Counted from the first letter of the stretch, positions 55,527-64,000 are shown. The stretch is DNA of 64,000 nucleotides from UBA7957 sp965224675 (GCA_965224675.1 CBDDAA010000004.1:1054001-1118000), one strand, 5' to 3'. Notes: generated from the sequence alone by a model not told the origin. Program-made: numbers and translations.

Positions 55527-55826
55527 CCAGGTCCGGGATTGGCTGTTCGAATTCTTGGTGAGGTTAAAAAGCAATACGCCGATTTATTACGGTTGGCAGA
55601 TGATGATTTTATCTCCGCACTCTAATGAACACGACTTATACGACAAAACATCTAGGCATTTCCGTATTTCTCCCGGTAAGTCGGTTGGGGTCACGGGAGA
55701 TGGGCACATCTTCCTTACGAATTCTTAGATGAGGGGTCCAGAACAATCATTAATCGCTTATCAGGAATTTCACGTATTACCTAACGATTTCTCTCGAAAA
55801 CCACCCCGACTATTGAATGGGAATAA
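55527..55826 (+). pseudogene. Decayed duplicate of the guaA 3' end
   Basis: Near-identical at the start to guaA 53272-53642 (CCAGGTCCGGGATTGG..., then the KKQYADLLRLADD codons). A single-base insertion after the codons for ISAL gives stops TAA/TGA. A 67-bp segment is missing exactly between the two copies of GAGATGGGCG found in intact guaA (53446-53455 and 53513-53522), i.e. a slippage deletion. The end reads GAATGGGAATAA and runs into a strong terminator. It is best explained as the displaced original guaA tail. Confidence 0.92.
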
Positions 55827-55857
55827 AAAAGGCCCCGTGAAACAGGGCCTCTTTTTT
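55826..55857 (+). terminator. Rho-independent terminator behind the decayed guaA end
   Basis: AGGCCC (c) GTGAAACA GGGCCT stem-loop preceded by an A-run and followed by CTTTTTT; bidirectional-looking. It probably once terminated guaBA and now also serves the convergent gene at 55878. Confidence 0.85.
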
Positions 55858-55877
55858 AAGCTAACCCGCTAGTAATT

Positions 55878-56429
55878 TTATTGAGCAGGTGCAGGTGGCG
55901 CCATGTTGCCTTGAGGAGGCATCATGTTGCCTTGAGGAGGCATCATTTGCATTTGAGGAGGTGTCATTTGCATTTGCGGTGGCATCATCTGAGGTTGCAT
56001 CATCTGCGGAGGCATTTGAGGCTGATATTGTGGCGCATAGCCATAAGGTGCCTGTCCTCCTTGTCCCCCTTGTCCTTGCCCACCGTAGCCATTGTAGCCA
56101 TTGTAGCCATTGTAGCCGTTACCATATCCGTAACCATTTCCAGCCATATTGGAGTTTCCTCTACCGCTGAAACTCATGTTAAAGTCACCGGTGCCGCTGC
56201 CATTTCCCCAGCCATTGCCGTTGCCCCAGCCATTGCCGTTGCCCCAGCCATTGCCGTTGCCCCAGCCATTGCCGTTATTCCAGCCATTGCCGTTGCCCCA
56301 ACCATTATTGCCATTGCTCCATGGACCCCAATTCCAGGGGCCATTGAAATCTGCGCTGGCAGTCATAGGTAATAAAACAGCGCCAGCGATAAGGGCCGCG
56401 CCTGCTAATTTTGATAATTTCTTAAACAT
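55878..56429 (-). CDS. Secreted Gly/Asn/Trp- and Pro/Met/Gln-rich repeat protein, sulfur-globule-protein-like
   Basis: 183 residues. Signal peptide KLSKLAGAALIAGAVLLPMT with cleavage after ASA-DF (residue 26/27). The mature protein starts FNGPWNWGPW and then has about six NGNGWG hexapeptides, a GYNGYNGYNGY stretch, a GQGGQ linker, and a C-terminal tail of MPPQM/PPQGNM repeats. No Cys. The composition and the N-terminus resemble sulfur globule envelope proteins (Sgp/CV types) of sulfur oxidisers, but low-complexity sequence makes homology uncertain. RBS GAGGA eight bases before ATG 56429. Confidence 0.75.
   Translation of the reverse strand: MFKKLSKLAGAALIAGAVLLPMTASADFNGPWNWGPWSNGNNGWGNGNGWNNGNGWGNGNGWGNGNGWGNGNGWGNGSGTGDFNMSFSGRGNSNMAGNGYGYGNGYNGYNGYNGYGGQGQGGQGGQAPYGYAPQYQPQMPPQMMQPQMMPPQMQMTPPQMQMMPPQGNMMPPQGNMAPPAPAQ
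56209..56310. repeat. 18-bp coding tandem repeat
   Basis: About six copies of an 18-bp unit (CCATTGCCGTTGCCCCAG on the + strand) encoding NGNGWG hexapeptides; the outer units are diverged. It is prone to copy-number change by slippage. Confidence 0.85.
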
Positions 56430-56981
56430 TGAGTAAATCCTCTAAATAAATCCGAAAAAATAAATTTTGAAAAAAAATAAACGGCGATAATTCGATGTAC
56501 TAGTACAACTTTAGTATATTAATGTGAACTAATATTTAAATACTACAATTGGGGTAAAAAGGTGTCTTAGGTGTTAACAATTCGCTCTAAGTTACTATTT
56601 TTTGGCCCAGATCCGCAAAATCAGTAAATTTTAGTAAAAATTATTATTATTACCTTGACTAGTAGCCAGCACCGCACAGCCGTCGCAAACACATAAGCGA
56701 ATAGTGTGCCCGAAGTGATAAATAATTCGTTATTGTTCTTAACATTTGGCACACACAGTGTGTTCACTATTAGTTCTGTTGGCTGACAAGGATGAAACAC
56801 GACACTAGCTGGTGAGTGTCAATAATCCTGCTAAACTATTGCTTTGCTTTGTCGCGTAATACAGTTTCTTGTCAGAAGTGAGAACAAGATACTAAAAAAT
56901 TCACAATTGAAACAACGTGTCAAAATCATGGCTGTGTTAAAACAGTACAGTATTTCATGTGAAGATGGTGAGGAAGAACAA
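56430..56981. other. AT-rich divergent intergenic region
   Basis: About 550 bp between two exported-protein genes transcribed away from each other. AT-rich, especially 56450-56660. The frame of the downstream gene is open from 56844, but that part lacks signal-peptide character. No repeat or RNA gene was recognised; promoters for both genes must lie here. Confidence 0.45.
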
Positions 56982-58988
56982 ATGATGCTCGGTAATAGAC
57001 TGTATTTTACGTTCGTAAGAACATCAAGTCTGGTGGCAGCAACCGGCTTCGCGCTGTTATCGGCAGTGAGCCTGGCAGATATAGTCAGTCGTGCTGAACC
57101 TACGATAAACCTGACTAGCGATAATTTTACTGTGCTGGCGGCTGGGCGAACCACTGTCGATATTATCGCAAACGATTCAATCGTTGGTGCCGGATCGTTT
57201 GCCATTACAGTGCCGGATAATAGTGACAAAGGTGGGACACTGGAGGTTGTTGGAAACCAGATTCACTACACACCAACTGCAGCATTGGCAAATGGCAGTA
57301 CAGACTCGTTCTCCTATACCGTAACAGAAGAAGACTGGAGGGGGATCGATAACGGTGATTTTACGGTAATTTCCGCAGACCTCGGTGGTGTGCCAGTGAC
57401 CTATATTAACCCTGCAACAGGTGGGGAATACGTTATCACAAATACGCCGGGTTTTAATAACTCAACCTGGGATGGGGTGCAATTCTCTGCTGCTTTGGTT
57501 GGCGGCAATATTGATGAATCAAGCCTGTATCGACACGGCGTCAGAGCCGATCTTTCCAGTGATCTGGTAGGGTGTAATACGGGCTCAGATCCGAGCATAG
57601 ATTTTTCAATTGAGTGGAATCTGACAAAAATCGCTGGCAGCGCTGCCGGCTTTGAAGCCTCTGTGACTAATGGTCTCGGCGGGCCTGTGGATGACAATGC
57701 GCTCTTATTTGTGGAAGAGCGGAATTGGCCTTCAGATGGCAGCAGTCGCACGTTAACGCTGAATCTTGATGATAAATCACCCGCCGGATTGAGTGATTTG
57801 CGTATTGGGCTTTGGGCGCAAGATGCACAGTCACGCGAGCCTGGAGACGATAATGACTGGACCTCAAACAGTGTTCAAATGAGTTACACAATTGACACTC
57901 GAAACTGCACACTCAAGGCTGCTACAGCGACCGTAACACTGACTATTGGCGATGCAATTTCTCCAAGCAGTGATGCAGATAATGATGGTGTCGCAGATAC
58001 TGACGACCTGGACGATGATAACGATGGCATTCCCGATGTTCAGGAGATGGCTGGAGTTAGCGATAAGGATACTGACAGTGATGGCATTGTAGACCGATTG
58101 GATCTGGACAGTGATAACGATGGCATATTGGATATTCAGGAATCTGCAGTCCCCGATACACAAACTATTGATACAGATAGTAATGGTCGCATTGATGGGG
58201 CGGTTGGCGGCAACGGCTTGGCAGATATCATAGAAACCGCTGCAGATTCCGGAGACCTCACTTTTAAAGTTGCCGACTCAGACGGTGACTCAGTGGCCGA
58301 TTTTCAAGACCTTGATAGTGATAATGATGGCATTATCGATTTGACTGAGGCAGGGGCCTCAGTAGCGCTCGATAGTGATACGGATGCCAGACTTGATGGC
58401 CCGGTAGGTGTTGATGGGGTGGTCGATTCACTGCAAACATCAGTAGATAATGGCGGGTATGATTTTGATACCGATGGTAATGTCGATATTGCACCCGATA
58501 CAGACAACGATGGAAACGCTGATTTTCGTGATCTTGATAGCGATCAAGACGGCATCAGTGATTTGATTGAGGCGGGTGGGACTGATGCTGTTCCAGCTGC
58601 AGGAGGTGATGGGGTGGTCGATGATTTTGTCGATAAAAATGCTGATGGTCTCGATGATAGTGTTGCCGCTGTTCCACTGCAAACACCGGATACAGATGGA
58701 GACGGTACGCCAAATTTTCAGGATACCGACAGCGACAATGATGGTTTGTCAGATGCCGAGGAAGGCATTGCAGATTTAGACAACAACAATGTGCCTGATT
58801 ATCTGCAATCCAGTGTGGAAATAGAAACGGGATTGAGTGGTGGTGGTTGCACCCCAGGCAATACTCAGCGATTTGATCCTGTTCTATTAATTATATTCGG
58901 GCTATCTTCTTTGCTATTGTTCAGAAGAAGGTGCAGATTTGTTGCAAGAGAAAATGTAATGAGCACACTCACTGCAAAGCGGAAATAA
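56982..58988 (+). CDS. Exported thrombospondin-type-3-repeat protein with C-terminal sorting-like tail
   Basis: 668 residues from ATG 56982 (GAGGAAG upstream). Signal peptide RTSSLVAATGFALLSAVSLA. Residues ~45-130 look like a cadherin/Ig-like repeat (VDIIANDSIVG, IHYTPTAALANGSTDSFSYT). From ~325 to ~600 there are many Asp-rich Ca-binding TSP3 repeats (DADNDGVADTDDLDDDNDGI and similar). The C-terminus is GGGCTPGNT, a hydrophobic segment (VLLIIFGLSSLLLF) and RRR, resembling CTERM-type sorting tails with a conserved Cys (JDVT/GlyGly-CTERM-like). It is followed by the OmpA-family gene 16 bp downstream. Confidence 0.8.
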   Translation: MMLGNRLYFTFVRTSSLVAATGFALLSAVSLADIVSRAEPTINLTSDNFTVLAAGRTTVDIIANDSIVGAGSFAITVPDNSDKGGTLEVVGNQIHYTPTAALANGSTDSFSYTVTEEDWRGIDNGDFTVISADLGGVPVTYINPATGGEYVITNTPGFNNSTWDGVQFSAALVGGNIDESSLYRHGVRADLSSDLVGCNTGSDPSIDFSIEWNLTKIAGSAAGFEASVTNGLGGPVDDNALLFVEERNWPSDGSSRTLTLNLDDKSPAGLSDLRIGLWAQDAQSREPGDDNDWTSNSVQMSYTIDTRNCTLKAATATVTLTIGDAISPSSDADNDGVADTDDLDDDNDGIPDVQEMAGVSDKDTDSDGIVDRLDLDSDNDGILDIQESAVPDTQTIDTDSNGRIDGAVGGNGLADIIETAADSGDLTFKVADSDGDSVADFQDLDSDNDGIIDLTEAGASVALDSDTDARLDGPVGVDGVVDSLQTSVDNGGYDFDTDGNVDIAPDTDNDGNADFRDLDSDQDGISDLIEAGGTDAVPAAGGDGVVDDFVDKNADGLDDSVAAVPLQTPDTDGDGTPNFQDTDSDNDGLSDAEEGIADLDNNNVPDYLQSSVEIETGLSGGGCTPGNTQRFDPVLLIIFGLSSLLLFRRRCRFVARENVMSTLTAKRK

Positions 58989-59004
58989 ACGTTCGGGAAT
59001 TAAG

Positions 59005-60135
59005 ATGAAAATTAAGGCACAGGTTATTTGCTGTTTTTTGTTGTTCGGGTTGATGTCGCCTGTTTTTGCAGGTGAATTTGATAAACGATATTATCTGGGA
59101 CTGGGTCTTGGACTGTCCAACCTCGAACCTAAAACCAAGGATACGGGGTTTAAGGTTGACGATAAGCAGGATACTGCTGGTAAGATTTATCTGGGCATGG
59201 ATATCACTAAACGCCTGGGTGCTGAATTATATTTTGCAGACCTTGGCGCGGCCGCTTTAAAGAGTTCAACATCTAATACGAAAGGCGATATTGATTATAA
59301 GATCTTTGGTCTTTCTGCCCTCTATCATTTTTATAATAATCATGGAAATGAAGGATTGATGAACCGTTCTGGATGGGACTGGTTTGCCAAAGCCGGCATT
59401 GGGTCTCTTGACAATACGAGTGATCTCCCGTTTAAGAAAAACAAGGGAACTCATCTTATGCTTGCTTTGGGAACCGAGTATGAATGGCGCAATGGGTTTG
59501 CAGTGCGTGTGGAAGCAGAAACTTTTGATGAGGATATTCAACTTATCACACTGGGTGTATTGCAACGTTTTGGTAAAACACGCGGTTCTAGTAAAAAAAC
59601 TGTTGATTCTGAGTCAGCTAAAACGGTGGCGGAAGTGTCCACTGAAGCAGAGCCTGTTATCGAGGTGGTACCAGCCCCGGTGATCATAGAATCTGCAGCT
59701 TCATACGATGGTGATAATGATGGCGTCACTGACAAGATGGATAAATGTCTTGAAACAGAACCCGGTACTGAAGTTAATAATGAAGGCTGTGATGCATTTA
59801 ATAGCGTGCTTGAAGGTGTCCAGTTTAAAACTGCATCGGCTGAATTGACCACCCAATCGCGCACTGTACTTGACCAGCTGGCCCTTCAACTGGTAACAAA
59901 TCCTGAAGTTCGAGTTGCAGTAATGGCGCATACAGATAATTCCGGACCAGCTGCGGCAAATCTCGAATTATCCAAACAACGGGCAATTGCCGTTGTTCGT
60001 TATTTGATAAGTAAAGGCGTGAAGGGAAAGCGTATGCAGCCTGAAGCCTATGGGGAAAGTCGTCCAAGGAAATCAAATGATACGGTGAAGGGGCGGGATA
60101 GTAATCGCCGGGTAGGATTCAGACGGCTGAATTGA
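59005..60135 (+). CDS. OmpA-family outer-membrane protein with TSP3 linker
   Basis: 376 residues. Signal peptide VICCFLLFGLMSPVFA-G; N-terminal ~170 residues an eight-stranded OmpA/OprF-like barrel (YYLGLGLGLSNLEPK, AELYFADLGAA, RVEAETFDE); a single Ca-binding TSP3 repeat (DGDNDGVTDKMDKCLETEPG); C-terminal peptidoglycan-binding OmpA domain (QFKTASAELT, AHTDNSGPAAANLELSKQRA, YGESRPRKSNDTVKGRDSNR). In many proteins the conserved residue after SN is also Arg, as here. It is probably co-transcribed with the TSP3 protein upstream. Confidence 0.93.
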   Translation: MKIKAQVICCFLLFGLMSPVFAGEFDKRYYLGLGLGLSNLEPKTKDTGFKVDDKQDTAGKIYLGMDITKRLGAELYFADLGAAALKSSTSNTKGDIDYKIFGLSALYHFYNNHGNEGLMNRSGWDWFAKAGIGSLDNTSDLPFKKNKGTHLMLALGTEYEWRNGFAVRVEAETFDEDIQLITLGVLQRFGKTRGSSKKTVDSESAKTVAEVSTEAEPVIEVVPAPVIIESAASYDGDNDGVTDKMDKCLETEPGTEVNNEGCDAFNSVLEGVQFKTASAELTTQSRTVLDQLALQLVTNPEVRVAVMAHTDNSGPAAANLELSKQRAIAVVRYLISKGVKGKRMQPEAYGESRPRKSNDTVKGRDSNRRVGFRRLN

Positions 60136-60311
60136 ATTAGACGTTTTTATTAAAATACAACTTGCGTTCATCAGGATGAAAAGCACACTAGCCACTCAGT
60201 GGCTTTACATCGTGGTGGCCGTTTTTGCCCAATTGTTGAATCAGGTTCTATAGTTTGTAGCAGCTATCACTTTGTATCGGGTGAATGCAACTTGCTCCCG
60301 GATAGGGCTTG

Positions 60312-60839
60312 ATGGCACAATCGCGTATGAAAAATAAAACCAACCTCTACCTGATCCCGCTTATTCTCCTCATTGCAGCCTGTTCCAACTTACAGAAACC
60401 TGCTCCCCGTCATAATCAACCTATACCCGATTACATAAGTCAGGAGGGTAATATCCAGCATGAAGTACAAGATGAACGGGTTGCACAGCTTTGGAGAATG
60501 ACTGAGACCGAATATGCCAATGGGCAGATGGAAAATGCCTTAAAACATCTCAACAGTGCATTGCTGTTATCGCCCAAGGATGCGGTCTTGTGGAGTCGTG
60601 GTGCGGAATTGTATCTAACGGTTCAAGAAAACATCCTGGCTGAAAATTATGCAGGCAAGTCAAATTTTTATGCAACAATTGACAGTCGATCGTTAAAATA
60701 CCGAAACTGGTTAATCATTAAACATGCTCGGGAAATGCGTGGTGATCTACTGGGTACCCGTAACGCACAACAAAAAGTTCTGAAGTACCAGCATAAGGCA
60801 CCAATTCAGAAACGATCAAATGTCACGCCCTCTGAATGA
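60312..60839 (+). CDS. TPR-like lipoprotein (YeaY/Slp-neighbour type position)
   Basis: 175 residues from ATG 60312 (AGGG upstream; ATG 60327 is an alternative). Lipoprotein signal NLYLIPLILLIAACS with lipobox IAAC (Cys ~24). The mature part contains a tetratricopeptide-like stretch (YANGQMENALKHLNSALLLS, VLWSRGAELYLTV). No further family recognised. It precedes yoaA in the same direction, 44 bp upstream. Role unknown, envelope-located. Confidence 0.75.
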   Translation: MAQSRMKNKTNLYLIPLILLIAACSNLQKPAPRHNQPIPDYISQEGNIQHEVQDERVAQLWRMTETEYANGQMENALKHLNSALLLSPKDAVLWSRGAELYLTVQENILAENYAGKSNFYATIDSRSLKYRNWLIIKHAREMRGDLLGTRNAQQKVLKYQHKAPIQKRSNVTPSE

Positions 60840-60883
60840 ACCAAGGATCGTTCTGATCAGACTGAATAATTTGGTAAATTTTC

Positions 60884-62848
60884 TTGTTTGACTCACACTC
60901 ATCAATTGCAGATATATTGGGCTATGATGGCCCTTTCGCACAATATCTACAGGGCTTTGCCCCTCGCCTCGAACAGCAACGCCTGGGTGAGGCGATTTTC
61001 GAATGTATTGAGAAGGAATCGATATTGCTGGGCGAAGCGGGAACAGGAATTGGAAAAACTTTCGCCTATCTGGTGCCCGCAATTCTATCGGGGCGAAAAA
61101 TTATTGTTTCAACCGGCACGAAGCACCTTCAAGATCAATTGTTTAAAAATGATTTGCCTCTGGTCCGACGCGCAATTGCACCGACCCTTCAGGGTCGGCT
61201 ATTAAAAGGACGAGGCAATTACCTTTGCCTGCATCGCCTGGAACGGGCTATGAGTAATTCTGCTTTACGTCGGCCTGACTTGCAAAGGCATCTACATATA
61301 ATACAATCATGGGCAAGACAAACTGAGGTTGGCGATATTGCTGAGGTGCTGAATGTACCTGAAGATTCTTTGGTATGGTCCTACATAACCTCTAATGATG
61401 ATTTTTGTTCCAAGCATGAATTTGAAGATCTTGCTGGATGCTTCGTTAGCAAAGCCCGTAAAGAAGCACAGGAAGCGGATATAGTTGTCGTCAATCACCA
61501 CTTGCTTTGTGCCGATCTGGCGCTGAAAGAACAAGGATTTGGAGAGCTATTACCAGCGGCTCAAGTTATTGTTATTGATGAGGCGCATCAATTGACAGAG
61601 GTGGCAACAAGTTTTTTTGGTCAGAAGATCAGTAGTCGTCAAATGTTTGACTTGGCGCGGGATACGGTTGGCGAGCAGCTACATGAAGCTCCGGACATGA
61701 AAGAGTTGCGAGAGCTGGCGGATCAATTCGAAGTAGCGGTGCGCAATTTTCGATTGGCATTCGGTGTAGATCCCTGTAAACAAGCCTGGGTTGAAGTGAG
61801 CCATGAAACGGCTGTTATCACACAAATGGATGCGTTGGAAGCTGCATTGCAGGCGCTACAGGGTACATTGGGTGCGGTGGCAGAACGCGGTAAAGGCTTG
61901 CAGAGTTGTCATCGCCGCTGTGGCTTATTAATAAGTGCTTTTCAACAATTTAGAACAGCGGCGCAACAGAGTCGTTTTATCCATTGGTTTGAGACATTTC
62001 GTACTGGATTTATGCTCAATATGACACCTTTGGATGTTGCTGAGCCGTTCCAAAATGCGATGACGGCGATCCCCGCTGCTTGGATTTTCACATCCGCCAC
62101 CCTTGCTGTAGGTGGGGATTTCAGCCATTTCAAAGCAGGGCTGGGCATAAAATCGAGCGAGGAAATTCTACTCGATAGTCCGTTTAACTACCGTGATAAC
62201 GCGATGTTGTATTTGCCCACTGGATTACCTGATCCATCCTCATCCAATTACACTGATTCAGTTATGGAAAAGATGCTTCCTGTGTTACGCGCCAGCCGTG
62301 GTCGTGCATTTGTGCTGTTTACAAGCTACCGGGCGATGAATGCAGCACAACGGTTTCTTGAGCAATTCGATGAATTCGCTTTGCTGGTGCAGCAACAAAT
62401 GCCTAAGCGAGAGTTAGTAGAGGCATTTCAATCTGTTGACAATGCGGTTCTGTTGGGTACGACCAGTTTCTGGGAAGGTGTTGATGTCAGAGGCGCAGCA
62501 TTGTCTTGCGTTATTATTGAAAAACTACCCTTTGCATCCCCCGCTGACCCGGTGATGCGGGCACGCATCCAGTATACAAAAGAACAGGGGGATAATCCGT
62601 TTTTTGAATATCAATTGCCGCAGGCGGCTATTGCTTTAAAACAAGGGACCGGCCGCTTGATTAGAGATGTCGGCGATACAGGCGTGCTTGTATTGTGTGA
62701 CCCAAGGATCCAATCACGACCGTATGGGCAGATGTTTATTAACACCTTGCCGCCTATGCCCATCACGCGAGAAATTGAAGAAGTACAATGCTTTTTTGAA
62801 GAACGTATGGAAATGGCAGAAGAACTCAATAAGTCGGCGAATCCCTAA
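60884..62848 (+). CDS. yoaA: DinG/XPD-family ATP-dependent helicase (YoaA)
   Basis: 654 residues. Superfamily 2 Fe-S helicase. Walker A EAGTGIGKT near residue 51, the motif II DEAH in VIVIDEAHQL, motif III/IV FTSATLAVGG, motif V/VI TTSFWEGVDVRG and QGTGRLIRD. Cluster cysteines lie between motifs I and II (NYLCLHRL, DDFCSKHEF, AGCFVS, HLLCAD). Start is a TTG at 60884, the best available although the RBS is weak. YoaA works in repair of replication forks in E. coli. It overlaps tsaB by one base. Confidence 0.94.
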   Translation: MFDSHSSIADILGYDGPFAQYLQGFAPRLEQQRLGEAIFECIEKESILLGEAGTGIGKTFAYLVPAILSGRKIIVSTGTKHLQDQLFKNDLPLVRRAIAPTLQGRLLKGRGNYLCLHRLERAMSNSALRRPDLQRHLHIIQSWARQTEVGDIAEVLNVPEDSLVWSYITSNDDFCSKHEFEDLAGCFVSKARKEAQEADIVVVNHHLLCADLALKEQGFGELLPAAQVIVIDEAHQLTEVATSFFGQKISSRQMFDLARDTVGEQLHEAPDMKELRELADQFEVAVRNFRLAFGVDPCKQAWVEVSHETAVITQMDALEAALQALQGTLGAVAERGKGLQSCHRRCGLLISAFQQFRTAAQQSRFIHWFETFRTGFMLNMTPLDVAEPFQNAMTAIPAAWIFTSATLAVGGDFSHFKAGLGIKSSEEILLDSPFNYRDNAMLYLPTGLPDPSSSNYTDSVMEKMLPVLRASRGRAFVLFTSYRAMNAAQRFLEQFDEFALLVQQQMPKRELVEAFQSVDNAVLLGTTSFWEGVDVRGAALSCVIIEKLPFASPADPVMRARIQYTKEQGDNPFFEYQLPQAAIALKQGTGRLIRDVGDTGVLVLCDPRIQSRPYGQMFINTLPPMPITREIEEVQCFFEERMEMAEELNKSANP

Positions 62849-63543
62849 TGAAACTACTTGCCCTGGAAACAGCAACCGAGGCATGCTCAGTGGCGCTGTG
62901 GGTGGATGGGGAGATTTTCAGTCAAGACGAATGGACTCCACAACAACATACAAAGCATCTTTTTCCAATGCTGGAAAGCTTGATACAGAAAGCAAAAATA
63001 AAAAAAAATGAGATTGATTGCGTAGCCTATGGTCATGGTCCGGGCAGTTTTACTGGGGTGAGAATAGCGGCTTCAATGGCTCAGGGCATTGCGCTTGGCT
63101 GTCAAATCCCTGTTGTGGGAATTTCTACATTACAGGCTATTGCACATCGAGTATGGCGAGAGACAGGGCAAAATAAAATTTTAGTCGCAATTGATGCGCG
63201 CATGCAGGAAGTCTACTGGGGGTGTTATAAAGTAACATCCTCTGGCAAACCCAATTGTGTTGTGGAAGACCGTGTTTCAACCCCCGATACAGTGACAGTA
63301 CCGGATGGAAGCGATTGGGTTGGGGCCGGAAATGGATGGCGGGTTTATGCAAACTCTTTATCGGAACGTTGTGAAGGTATTTATCAGCCATCTGTTGTGC
63401 CAGATTACCCGAGTGCACAAGATATCTTACTTTTAGCCAAAGATGAATATCTTTGCGGACATGCGGTCAGTCCCGAATTCGCTATGCCAGTTTATCTTCG
63501 GGATAAAGTTGCATTGACGGAGAAAGAACGTAACATTCGTTAG
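62848..63543 (+). CDS. tsaB: tRNA threonylcarbamoyladenosine biosynthesis protein TsaB
   Basis: 231 residues, full length. Partner of TsaD/TsaE in making t6A37 of ANN-decoding tRNAs. Family motifs: LLALETATEACSVAL, EWTPQQHTKHLFPMLESL, AYGHGPGSFTGVRIAASMAQGIA. ATG 62848 overlaps the yoaA stop (TAATG); the yoaA-tsaB order is conserved in Gammaproteobacteria. Confidence 0.96.
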   Translation: MKLLALETATEACSVALWVDGEIFSQDEWTPQQHTKHLFPMLESLIQKAKIKKNEIDCVAYGHGPGSFTGVRIAASMAQGIALGCQIPVVGISTLQAIAHRVWRETGQNKILVAIDARMQEVYWGCYKVTSSGKPNCVVEDRVSTPDTVTVPDGSDWVGAGNGWRVYANSLSERCEGIYQPSVVPDYPSAQDILLLAKDEYLCGHAVSPEFAMPVYLRDKVALTEKERNIR

Positions 63544-63639
63544 TTCGTGCTGTTAATCCCATTAAAAGCAGTTTCTAATGTTGTATTCGTCCTTCTGGAT
63601 TTACTTAAATAATTCACATTTTAATTATCGAGTTTTTAG

Positions 63640-64000
63640 ATGAGCCTTTCCCAACCTGCGGAACGAGAATTGCTGCACACACGCAAAATTACCTGTGTTG
63701 GCTATAAACGGTCAGATGGACTGTATGATATTGAAGGGCATCTGATTGATAATAAAACATATGATTTTGACAATAAGGACAGGGGAGGGAAGATTCGCGC
63801 TGGTGAAGCATTACACGCTATGCATGTTCGCATTACCTTGGATCTGGAATTGGTGATTCAACAGGCGGAAGCCGTAACCGAATGGGGACCGTTTAATCAC
63901 TGCAAGCAAGGTGCAGCCAGTTTTAAACAACTGAAAGGGTTGAGAATTGGGCCAGATTGGCGCCTACGAGTAAATCAACTATTGAGTGGCGTCTCAGGTT
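63640..64000 (+). CDS. DUF2889-like protein, N-terminal part (runs off the window)
   Basis: ATG 63640 opens a frame to the window edge (120 codons). The product reads ERELLHTRKITCVGYKRSDG, LYDIEGHLIDNKTYDF, GEALHAMHVRITLD, FNHCKQGAASFKQLKGLRIG. This pattern fits DUF2889 proteins, whose function is not known. The 3' end is outside the window. Confidence 0.75.
   Translation, partial: MSLSQPAERELLHTRKITCVGYKRSDGLYDIEGHLIDNKTYDFDNKDRGGKIRAGEALHAMHVRITLDLELVIQQAEAVTEWGPFNHCKQGAASFKQLKGLRIGPDWRLRVNQLLSGVSG

Noticed and set aside
55422..55625. Open frame of 67 codons covering the start of the guaA relic
   Set aside because: Its recognisable part is only the duplicated guaA fragment; it is a pseudogene piece, not a gene.
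55881..56372. Long antisense frame over the repeat protein (Leu/His/Pro-rich)
   Set aside because: A low-complexity shadow created by the 18-bp repeat and A/G-poor codons of the real gene.
60188..60204. Hairpin AGCCAC-TCA-GTGGCT after the OmpA gene as terminator
   Set aside because: Short stem and only three T after it; too weak to call.
1..64000. CRISPR arrays, tRNA or rRNA genes, integrase genes
   Set aside because: No regularly spaced direct repeats, cloverleaf-like sequence, rRNA segments or tyrosine/serine recombinase genes could be recognised by reading.

Overview
The window is bacterial chromosome, densely coded on both strands. The gene set (RelA with the EFDD motif, DksA-GluQ, PpsA/PpsR, YeaG-YeaH-SpoVR, TesA/YbbA/YbbP, YoaA-TsaB, GuaBA beside XseA) is typical of Gammaproteobacteria. 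A secreted Gly/Asn/Trp-rich protein of sulfur-globule type and a truncated SulP transporter hint at a sulfur-oxidising lineage, but this rests on weak evidence. No rRNA, tRNA or CRISPR array was recognised.

Layout. 1-2.3 kb: C1-folate genes (end of folD, fhs). 2.4-9.6 kb: a cluster that looks dedicated to ureides: a PuuE-type allantoinase and a GntR/FCD regulator, divergent from an operon with a periplasmic binding protein, two LivHM-like permeases, two ATPases and an Asp/Glu/hydantoin (allantoin) racemase. 9.7-13.4 kb: ppsA and its regulator ppsR, divergent. 13.5-18.6 kb: small genes, including a TauE-like exporter probably starting at AUU, a YheT hydrolase, a 49-codon ORF coupled to nadE, a low-Mr phosphotyrosine phosphatase, a SulP stub and an S4-domain protein. 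18.6-23.4 kb: SpoVR, DUF444 and PrkA stress operon. 24.4-27.4 kb: two Spy/CpxP-like proteins with a two-component system. 27.4-30.4 kb: two divergent HDOD proteins carrying GGDEF and EAL domains.

30.4-38.7 kb is the most accessory-looking part: a RAYT transposase flanked by short related repeats, a 1201-residue protein of unknown function with a pore-toxin-like helical core, an AT-rich inositol-monophosphatase-family gene, a UshA-like nucleotidase lipoprotein, and two of the three copies of a MITE-like repeat (the third lies at 2.3 kb). 38.8-53.6 kb returns to core genes: tesA, ybbAP, relA, acs, gluQ, dksA, xseA, guaB, guaA.

53.6-55.9 kb holds a relic insertion at the guaA 3' end. The intact gene is followed by two exported-protein genes and then by a decayed second copy of the last ~370 bp of guaA that still carries the operon-type terminator. 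55.9-60.8 kb encodes envelope proteins: the sulfur-globule-like protein, a Ca-binding-repeat protein with a C-terminal sorting-like tail, an OmpA-family protein and a lipoprotein. The window ends with yoaA, tsaB and the start of a DUF2889-like gene.
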